From NCBI GenBank assembly GCA_963627615.1, contig CAVGBV010000107.1, positions 1 to 5,753 on the forward strand: a stretch of 5,753 bases of DNA. Direction: 5' to 3'. The notes under the pieces were generated by a model. That model did not search any database and had not been told where the DNA came from. It worked only from the letters and a program-made list of their open reading frames with translations. Positions 1 to 5,753 of this stretch are shown in pieces. The stretch comes from Faecimorpha sp963627615. Its GTDB lineage: Bacteria > Bacillota > Clostridia > Lachnospirales > Bianqueaceae. Numbering within the stretch: the first letter of the stretch is position 1; the number at the start of each line of letters is the position of its first letter. The translations under genes and the position numbers were made by a program.

Positions 1-2561
1 TAACGGAACATATGAAAATCTACCGTGGGGCAGCCCTGTACCTTCATCGCATTGCCGTAAACGGTTGCCAGCCCGCCCCGATCATCGGCATGCGTGTTGG
101 TTTCCAGATCCGGTACCTGCAGCCATTGCACAGCCTTCGCGTTCATGTATCCGATAACCACACGGGAATCCTGCGGCAGCTCGATCCGGATGTGAACCTT
201 TCCTCCGATCGCGTCCTCATGTCCAAAGCGCACCCCTGTCAGCCCCGTTACTTCCGGAATCAACTGTTCCACCTTAACGCCGGTATCGCTGAAGATCACC
301 GCGCCCTTTTGCAGCGTATAGGTCTCGTACTCCTCCGACAGAAGCTTATAGGGTGCGGGCGTCAGCGGACGATATTCTCCATCCTCCTGCTGTACCTTGG
401 GATATCTCCCCTGCTTCATCTCATCCAGATGCTTGCTGAAGTTTCGGTACTCCCGTTCGTATTCCGGCAGACACGCACGCCAATGCCCATAGGTATCCCC
501 ATTTTCAAATGGAATCTTACGCTGCGGCGTCTGCATACTCTGCGCGTACAGATAGGTCTGATCCGTCAGATCTGCCAACTTGCGATAGGCCTCAAGGTTT
601 TTCTCGATCTCTGTCTTCGCCTCTTCCAACAGGGACAGATCTCCATGCAGCTTTTCATCCATCGTATATTTATACTCCAGGATCTTAAGCGCAGCCAAAA
701 GCTTGTGATTGTAGGACTCCGTAATCAGGGACAAGGCCTCGATATCCGTCTTCCAGCGTTCGTATTCCTCCTGATTGGCCGTCATACTGCCGCCCGCCGC
801 TTCCACAGCTTTCATAGCCTTGGCCGCGAAGTATGACGTATCGGCGATCATATCAACCGGTGTTTCGCCTATGTGCGGCTTGCCCGCGATCTTATTCTGT
901 ACGTATTCATCCGGCTGTTCGCCCTTGCCTCCGACAGAATGCCAGAGCTCCAGATTGGGACGATAGCGCCGGACATTGGTCATCTCACTGAGTGTCATCC
1001 CCAGACTCCATGTCTGACGATTGCCTTCTGTAATGCCGATACGGCGCAGGTTTCTCGGCGCCAGCTGCCCCGCGCATTCTATCGCCTCCAGCATCTTTTC
1101 CGCGGACTGCCGCGTACAGCCGTAATGTTCTGCCAGTCTCTCTATCCAATAGAGCTTCTCCGTCTTCTCATCCCGATCTGGGTTCCACGCATACCGGAAC
1201 CATGTTTCGTACCACATCCAGTCCCGATCCAGCTGCATCAGTCTAGGCTCTGTACGGTCCGGAGAATAGGGCCAATCCCAGTAAAAGAGCGGATACAGAT
1301 GCAGACCGTTGCCGCCCAGGCGGTACTTGGCCGCCTGCATGCACTTCTGGATAAAGGCAGTTGCACCATAGCGGAAGGGTTCCAGATCTGCCACAATATG
1401 TATATTGATGATATGCGTACTGCCCAGAGAAGACAGCGCCTGATGCTCCTTCTGCCAATTGCCCCTGGGCTGATAAGTGGTCAGTCCCTCTCCGTTATAC
1501 TTCCACATGGTGTATAGGTTTGAGTACAGAGGCATGGCCTGTGTCATCGCGTCGATCGGATCGCAGTCGTGTCCCCGCAGAATAACCGGCGGCTCCTCTG
1601 TCAGTCCCGCTGCCTCAATTCCATCCTTAACGCCCGGAATGATCGTCTTGACAAACCATTCCGTCTTGGCCTCCAGTCCGCGCAGTGCCTCACCCAGACA
1701 AACCATCAGGCCGATATGCGGATAGGACTTGATAAATTCCGCAATGGACTTGCGTGTATAATCCGCCACCAGCGGATGGATGCTGCTCTGGTGCGGATCC
1801 AGTCCATGATATACCGCAAATTCATAGGGGATATGAATGTTGTAGAACTTGAGCACAACCCAGATTCCTCTGCGGTCACACTCCTCCGTCAGCCACATAA
1901 AGGTGTCATGGTTGAGCCTCAGCTCCTCTTCGCTGACTTCCAGCGCTTCCGGATACTCCGGCACTTTCACCAGAGAAGCAAACGGATGGCCGCTCCAGAT
2001 ATACAGTACATTGCAGCGGTTGCGCACCATCATATCCAGATACTGCGCCCACTGCTCCTTGTCATAGAACCATGGGAAGCGATCCGGCGTAATCGGATAC
2101 TCATAGGTCCGTCTCGGCGGCTCCAGCTTGGTTTTCTGAAGGCCCAATACAGGTCCTCGGAGTTTGTAGGCCGGTGCGTCGCCAAAAGCGATCTCATAAG
2201 GAATCTCGCCTTCCCGGTCAATCCGCTCCGCCAGCTCCAGGCAGCCATACAGCGTTCCCGTATCACTCCCGCCGGATACAACTGTCAGGCCACCGGCCAC
2301 GGTACTCAGATAAAAGCCCTCACCCTCCGGCACAGGCTGATGATATAGCAGAAGTTCCGCCTCTTCCAATGACTTTAAAAAAGCACTCGTATTTCTGTCA
2401 CCGGCATAGAGCTTTATCCCCGGCAGTTCCCGGTACTCCTCCGTCTCCTCACAATACTGCACTTCATAGCCCGCTTTTTGCAGACTTTTTACCAGGTATT
2501 CCATCCCTAAGCGAATCCTTTTATTACCGGATCGCTCCTGAATCATGCTTACGATTTTCAT
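1..2561 (-). CDS. Large glycoside-hydrolase-like protein with GH20b/GH67N-like N-terminus and probable TIM barrel (3' end cut by window)
   Basis: This is an open frame of 853 codons with no internal stop, read by hand on the minus strand; it reaches the left edge, where the last two bases read TA. The ATG at 2561 overlaps the upstream stop (ATGA) and has a strong AGGGGG ribosome site. Residues about 1-130 form a small alpha/beta domain ending in SGGSDTGTLYGCLELAE (97-111), the pattern of the GH20b/GH67N domain that precedes the barrel in several glycosidase families. A barrel-like region follows (about 133-460), with RFPWFYDKEQW (161-171), NVLYIWSGHPFASLV (184-198), WVVLKFYNIHIP (234-245), CLGEALRG (288-295) and YPLFYWDWP (423-431). 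Glu291 and Glu394 (DLEPFRYG) are plausible catalytic carboxylates, but this is inference. Residues about 570-720 look helical, and about 740-853 beta-rich. There is no signal peptide, so it is probably cytoplasmic. From memory it resembles large proteins labelled alpha-D-galacturonidase in databases; I cannot confirm this, and the substrate is unknown. Position in the operon supports a role in oligosaccharide breakdown. Confidence 0.85.
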   Translation of the reverse strand, partial: MKIVSMIQERSGNKRIRLGMEYLVKSLQKAGYEVQYCEETEEYRELPGIKLYAGDRNTSAFLKSLEEAELLLYHQPVPEGEGFYLSTVAGGLTVVSGGSDTGTLYGCLELAERIDREGEIPYEIAFGDAPAYKLRGPVLGLQKTKLEPPRRTYEYPITPDRFPWFYDKEQWAQYLDMMVRNRCNVLYIWSGHPFASLVKVPEYPEALEVSEEELRLNHDTFMWLTEECDRRGIWVVLKFYNIHIPYEFAVYHGLDPHQSSIHPLVADYTRKSIAEFIKSYPHIGLMVCLGEALRGLEAKTEWFVKTIIPGVKDGIEAAGLTEEPPVILRGHDCDPIDAMTQAMPLYSNLYTMWKYNGEGLTTYQPRGNWQKEHQALSSLGSTHIINIHIVADLEPFRYGATAFIQKCMQAAKYRLGGNGLHLYPLFYWDWPYSPDRTEPRLMQLDRDWMWYETWFRYAWNPDRDEKTEKLYWIERLAEHYGCTRQSAEKMLEAIECAGQLAPRNLRRIGITEGNRQTWSLGMTLSEMTNVRRYRPNLELWHSVGGKGEQPDEYVQNKIAGKPHIGETPVDMIADTSYFAAKAMKAVEAAGGSMTANQEEYERWKTDIEALSLITESYNHKLLAALKILEYKYTMDEKLHGDLSLLEEAKTEIEKNLEAYRKLADLTDQTYLYAQSMQTPQRKIPFENGDTYGHWRACLPEYEREYRNFSKHLDEMKQGRYPKVQQEDGEYRPLTPAPYKLLSEEYETYTLQKGAVIFSDTGVKVEQLIPEVTGLTGVRFGHEDAIGGKVHIRIELPQDSRVVIGYMNAKAVQWLQVPDLETNTHADDRGGLATVYGNAMKVQGCPTVDFHMFR

Positions 2562-4576
2562 GTTGTTTCCCCCTGTAGAATCAAAAATCCATCCGCCGGG
2601 ATCTCAGCGCCGTCCGTGTAGCTGGCATCGTCCAAAACGCTCTTAAGCGTGCCCTTCCATTCCGCTTTCTGCGGCTGTGCTGAAAAATTGAAAATATAAT
2701 ACAGTCCCTGTCCTTCATATTCCCTGCGTACTACCTCACAGCAGTCCGGGAGCTGAATTCCATTCTTCCTCAAGCCCGCCTCTCGGCCGACCTCTTCAAG
2801 CAGCGCCATAAAAGCCTGCTTTTCCGGCATGGTTCCCATATACCAGGCATGCCCCTTGCCATAAGCATTGTGTGAGATCACGCCCTGTCCCTTTTTATAG
2901 TCCTCGGTATAGACTCCCTTCATCTCTGCCGTACCATCAAGGAGCTCAGACCAGTAGTGGTCCTGGGCGAGCATCGGCTTCCCTGACAGCTTCAGCTCCA
3001 GGCTGGATACCGTACTGTTATCGATCGGCTCAACTTCCTGTACCGTCACCCCGAATACCTCTGTCAGACCGGCAGGAAGGCTCTCCGTATAACCGGTGTT
3101 ATCCACCGTTTTCACACTGGTCAGGAAGGTGGCCAGAACCGTGCCGCCATTCTCCACATAGTGACGGATTTTATCCCGATACGAACGGTTCAGTACAAAC
3201 ATCGCCGGGATCACCAGGAGCTTATATCCGGACCAATCGGCGTCCAGATTGACCAGATCGCTGCCGTACCCCAGATCATCCAATGCCGTATAAAACTCAC
3301 TGCAGAACGTAATATACTGGAAGCTTTCATGAACCGGCTTGATCTTGAGCGCCCAATAGGCATCATAATCCACCACGATCGCCGCCTGATTCTTCATCTG
3401 CGCCTTTTCCAAAGGCTCCAGCCGCTTCAGCAAAGCCGCTGTCTCCTGCATCTCATAGTATCTTCTGCGCGGAACGCCGTCCATATCCACAATCGCGTAA
3501 TTCAGCTGCTCCGCGCCGTACGGAAATGTACGGAACTGGAAATGCAGCAGCATCTGCGCCCCGTGCGCCATCGCATGGACCGTCGCCTGCTTGAGGGAAC
3601 CCGGAGGCGTCTGCCGCCGTCCATGCCCTCTAAGCCCATGCCCGCCGCCGGACATAAATTCCAGAATCCAGAAGGGTATCCCCGGCTTAACGCCTCTCGC
3701 GAAGCCGTAGGGGAACGAAGAGATTCTGGTATGACGCATTCCCGGATAGGAATCAAACGCATAGCAATCCAGGCTGCGATAGCTGTCATAATAATTGATG
3801 CTGTTGGTAGCAAAGCCGGTTCCATTGACCGTGACCGGCTTATCTGTATACTTTTTAAGTGCCGCTGTCTGTATATCCTGATACTCCACCTGCTTGGCGC
3901 TGCAAAAACGCTCGAACTCCAACCGAATCGTCGGATTCTCAAAATGAACCCGCAGCGCATCATCGGCATGCGGTTCAATGGTCGTCACCGGTGCGTACAC
4001 CTGTGAAAAATCCGTCAGCTCCTGAGACCAGAATACGCTGCCGCTGCGGCGATTCCACTCCTCTACTGTGTGATAGCGATCCCGAATCCACTGTTTGAAG
4101 GCCTTCTGACAAACCTCGCAGTGGCACCTGCCAGTAGCCTCCTGCGCCGGTTCGTTGTCAATCTGGAATCCCAGAATATAGGGATTCTTACCGTAATGCT
4201 CCCCGATCTTCTCCGCGATCCTGCGGGAGAACTCACGGTAGCGCTCATTGGTATAGCAATAATGTCTCCGGCCGCCAAACCCGCGGCGGACTCCCCTGTT
4301 ATCCACATATAAAATCTCCGGATACTTTTCACACATCCAGGCCGGCGGGCACGCCGTCGGCGTACACATCACCGTCTTGACTCCCGCCTTGCCCAGAGTC
4401 TCTACTACAGAGTCCAACCATTCAAAATGGAACTCTCCTTCATTGGGTTCAAACCTACACCATGCAAATTCTCCCATCCGAACTGTATTGATGCCGGACT
4501 GGATGATCAGCTCCAAGTCATGCTTCAATTCCTCTGCCGTCTTCTGTTCCGGATAATACGCTGCTCCGTAATACAT
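2558..4576 (-). CDS. GH42 family beta-galactosidase-type glycoside hydrolase
   Basis: This complete 672-residue protein has the usual length for GH42, retaining enzymes that hydrolyse terminal beta-D-galactosides (some members cleave alpha-L-arabinopyranosides). The start MYYGAAYYPEQ is the classic GH42 opening, so the ATG at 4576 is well supported; GAGG lies 7 nt upstream. The TIM barrel covers about 1-385. The acid/base is Glu142 in QIDNEP (138-143), and the candidate nucleophile is Glu306 in FWILEFMSG (302-310). Cys107 plus CHCEVC (Cys151, Cys153, Cys156) match the zinc cluster known from Thermus A4 beta-galactosidase. AHGAQMLLHFQFR (337-349) and YGAEQ (353-357) are family barrel motifs. 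A Rossmann-like domain, trimer-forming in relatives, spans about 397-605 (AAIVVDYDAYWALK; LLVIPAMFVL), then a small beta domain runs to the C-terminus. There is no signal peptide, so it is probably cytoplasmic. It sits 9 nt after the fucosidase gene and overlaps the next start by 4 nt. The segment after Glu306 is Gly/Arg-rich and unlike the common GH42 form, so the exact substrate is uncertain. Confidence 0.95.
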   Translation of the reverse strand: MYYGAAYYPEQKTAEELKHDLELIIQSGINTVRMGEFAWCRFEPNEGEFHFEWLDSVVETLGKAGVKTVMCTPTACPPAWMCEKYPEILYVDNRGVRRGFGGRRHYCYTNERYREFSRRIAEKIGEHYGKNPYILGFQIDNEPAQEATGRCHCEVCQKAFKQWIRDRYHTVEEWNRRSGSVFWSQELTDFSQVYAPVTTIEPHADDALRVHFENPTIRLEFERFCSAKQVEYQDIQTAALKKYTDKPVTVNGTGFATNSINYYDSYRSLDCYAFDSYPGMRHTRISSFPYGFARGVKPGIPFWILEFMSGGGHGLRGHGRRQTPPGSLKQATVHAMAHGAQMLLHFQFRTFPYGAEQLNYAIVDMDGVPRRRYYEMQETAALLKRLEPLEKAQMKNQAAIVVDYDAYWALKIKPVHESFQYITFCSEFYTALDDLGYGSDLVNLDADWSGYKLLVIPAMFVLNRSYRDKIRHYVENGGTVLATFLTSVKTVDNTGYTESLPAGLTEVFGVTVQEVEPIDNSTVSSLELKLSGKPMLAQDHYWSELLDGTAEMKGVYTEDYKKGQGVISHNAYGKGHAWYMGTMPEKQAFMALLEEVGREAGLRKNGIQLPDCCEVVRREYEGQGLYYIFNFSAQPQKAEWKGTLKSVLDDASYTDGAEIPADGFLILQGETT
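2569..2574 (-). promoter_or_regulatory. Ribosome binding site of the large GH-like gene
   Basis: AGGGGG on the minus strand lies 7 nt before the ATG at 2561, inside the last codons of the GH42 gene. The ATG shares its last two bases with the GH42 stop codon (ATGA). The strong site together with the overlap decides this start and implies translational coupling. Confidence 0.8.
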
Positions 4577-4583
4577 AGCCTAT

Positions 4584-4587
4584 CCTC
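4584..4587 (-). promoter_or_regulatory. Ribosome binding site of the GH42 gene
   Basis: GAGG on the minus strand overlaps the fucosidase TGA stop and sits 7 nt before the GH42 ATG at 4576. Only 9 nt separate the two genes, so there is no room for a promoter or terminator and the two must share a transcript. Confidence 0.75.
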
Positions 4588-5753
4588 ATTTCCCAGTAAA
4601 ATAAATTTTCGCGTCTGCCTGCTCTTCCACCGGACGATCCACACAGATCTTAACGATTGTGTCCGCCGCTTCCGGAAGGCCCTGCGGCAGTGTAACGATC
4701 ACGCCCTCATCGTTCTGCACAAACTCTACAGGTGTTTCTCCGCATTTCGCTGCCAATACCTGATACCCGGTCAGCGGCAGAACTCTTCCCGCAAATGCTT
4801 TTCTATTCTGAATATGCAGGTAAATGTGATCTCCATTATAGGTCGTCCCATACACCTTATCCACCGGCTCCAGCGGGCCGCCCCGCGTACCGTATACCGC
4901 TTCCGCATTCTCCTTAAGCCATTTGCCAAGTTCTCTCGCCCGTGCCTGCGCCTCCTGCGGAATCTCGCCCTGTCCGTCCGGCCCGAAATTGATCAGAATA
5001 TTCCCATCCCGTGTGATTACATCGACTACCATGCGGATCAGCCAATCCAGATCCCTCGGCGGGTCCTCCGGTATCCATCCCCAGGACGTTCCCGAACAGA
5101 TGCACATATTTTTCTCCCACGGCACCGGGATGATCTTGCCCTGAATCTCATGGGATCCCTCGTCGCAGTAGAAGTCTCCTTCCCAACCGGAACGCGGATT
5201 GATCATCATGTCCGGATTATATTTTCTAGCCTGGAGATTGAGCTGTACCGGCTCCCAGAGCCATGCCGCCGTCGTGTCGCTCCCGCTGTGATTCAGCCAG
5301 GAACCGTCATACCACAGAATATCCACCTTGCCATAATTGCCGCACAGCTCATTGATCTGATCATAGGCCTGCTTCTTCATCGCCGCGGCGCTCTCCGGCT
5401 GACCATGCGGGTCAAAATATCCTGGAAAACGCCAATCCATGTTGGAGTAATAGATTCCGACATACATCCCATGCCTGCGGCACGCCTCTGTATATTCCCG
5501 GATATAATCCCTGTGTGCGCCCATATTGACAGAAGTAAAGCCCTGATAGCTGCCCGGGCTGTCCCACAGTGCGAAGCCGTCATGATGTCTCGCGACCATC
5601 ACCATGTATTTTGCGCCCATGTCTTCCGCGAGCTGCGCCCACTCTTCCATATTGCACTTGGTTCCCTGAAACTGGTCCGCCAGCGCCGTATACTGGTCAT
5701 CCGGAATATGTTCATTAAAACGCGCCCATTCTCCATGTCCCAGTATGGAATAC
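4586..5753 (-). CDS. GH29 alpha-L-fucosidase (5' end cut by window)
   Basis: GH29 enzymes are retaining exo-fucosidases that release L-fucose from oligosaccharide ends. The frame stays open to the right edge, giving 388 visible residues; an internal ATG at 5650 is not the start, because family sequence (YSILGHGEW, the continuation of the HWGxYS motif) lies upstream of it. By comparison with Thermotoga fucosidase, only some 35-40 N-terminal residues are probably missing. In visible numbering, the fucose-binding ARHHDGFALW motif is at 54-63, and the nucleophile Asp149 is in ILWYDGSW (codon 5306-5308). PWEKNMCICSGTSWGW is at 211-226, GNILINFGP at 250-258 and NAEAVYGTRGGP at 282-293. A short beta domain of about 95 residues completes the protein, with no added carbohydrate-binding module. 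The acid/base residue varies among GH29 subgroups and I do not assign it; Glu213 in PWEK is only a conserved-looking candidate. Whether a signal peptide exists cannot be seen. It is the first visible gene of the operon and its TGA is followed closely by the GH42 start. Confidence 0.95.
   Translation of the reverse strand, partial: YSILGHGEWARFNEHIPDDQYTALADQFQGTKCNMEEWAQLAEDMGAKYMVMVARHHDGFALWDSPGSYQGFTSVNMGAHRDYIREYTEACRRHGMYVGIYYSNMDWRFPGYFDPHGQPESAAAMKKQAYDQINELCGNYGKVDILWYDGSWLNHSGSDTTAAWLWEPVQLNLQARKYNPDMMINPRSGWEGDFYCDEGSHEIQGKIIPVPWEKNMCICSGTSWGWIPEDPPRDLDWLIRMVVDVITRDGNILINFGPDGQGEIPQEAQARARELGKWLKENAEAVYGTRGGPLEPVDKVYGTTYNGDHIYLHIQNRKAFAGRVLPLTGYQVLAAKCGETPVEFVQNDEGVIVTLPQGLPEAADTIVKICVDRPVEEQADAKIYFTGK

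Noticed and set aside
12..836. 274-codon plus-strand open frame opposite the large GH-like gene
   Set aside because: It is antisense to a continuous minus-strand frame with coherent protein motifs. Its translation is rich in Arg, Leu, His and Ile without domain features, as expected of a shadow frame.
873..1517. 214-codon plus-strand open frame
   Set aside because: It is antisense to the barrel and following helical part of the large GH-like gene, and its sequence looks like a codon shadow.
1569..2348. 259-codon plus-strand open frame
   Set aside because: It lies antisense to the N-terminal and early barrel region of the large GH-like gene, with no recognisable motif; the minus-strand reading gives the GH20b/GH67N-like pattern instead.
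3161..4006. 281-codon plus-strand open frame inside the GH42 gene
   Set aside because: It lies fully within a confidently identified GH42 coding region on the other strand and shows no domain or plausible composition.
4577..4585. A promoter or terminator between the fucosidase and GH42 genes
   Set aside because: Only 9 nt are available, and part of that is the ribosome site region; no hairpin or promoter elements can fit there.
4586..5650. Treating the ATG at 5650 as the fucosidase start
   Set aside because: The frame stays open upstream to the window edge and encodes conserved GH29 sequence (YSILGHGEW), so the true start is outside the window.

Overview
The window holds three genes, all on the minus strand, packed end to end in one apparent operon for carbohydrate breakdown. 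In transcription order (right to left) they are a GH29 alpha-L-fucosidase (5' end outside the window), a complete GH42 beta-galactosidase-type enzyme, and a very large glycoside-hydrolase-like protein that fills the left 2.56 kb and runs off the left edge. There is no gene-free stretch: the gaps are 9 nt between the first two genes and a 4-nt ATGA overlap between the second and third. I see no RNA gene, mobile element, CRISPR array, promoter or terminator.

The source looks like a Gram-positive, Firmicutes-type glycan degrader, perhaps a gut Lachnospiraceae-like clostridium. The reasons are moderate-to-high GC by eye, strong purine-rich Shine-Dalgarno sequences, protein style, and stacked glycosidase genes with no visible secretion signals. 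This is an inference from style, not a taxonomic match.

Region by region: 4586-5753 is the fucosidase, with the HHDG, WYDG (nucleophile) and SWGW motifs. 2558-4576 is the 672-residue GH42 enzyme, with its acid/base Glu, candidate nucleophile Glu and a Zn-type cysteine cluster. 1-2561 is an open frame of at least 853 codons that I translated by hand. It has a GH20b/GH67N-like N-terminal domain, a probable TIM barrel, a helical region and a beta-rich tail.

Working together, the enzymes would remove terminal fucose, then beta-galactose (or a related sugar), while the third enzyme attacks a further linkage, possibly a uronic acid or other decoration. The two visible N-termini lack signal peptides, so the likely scenario is import of oligosaccharides followed by cytoplasmic trimming. 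The third protein is the least understood and the most interesting part of the window.
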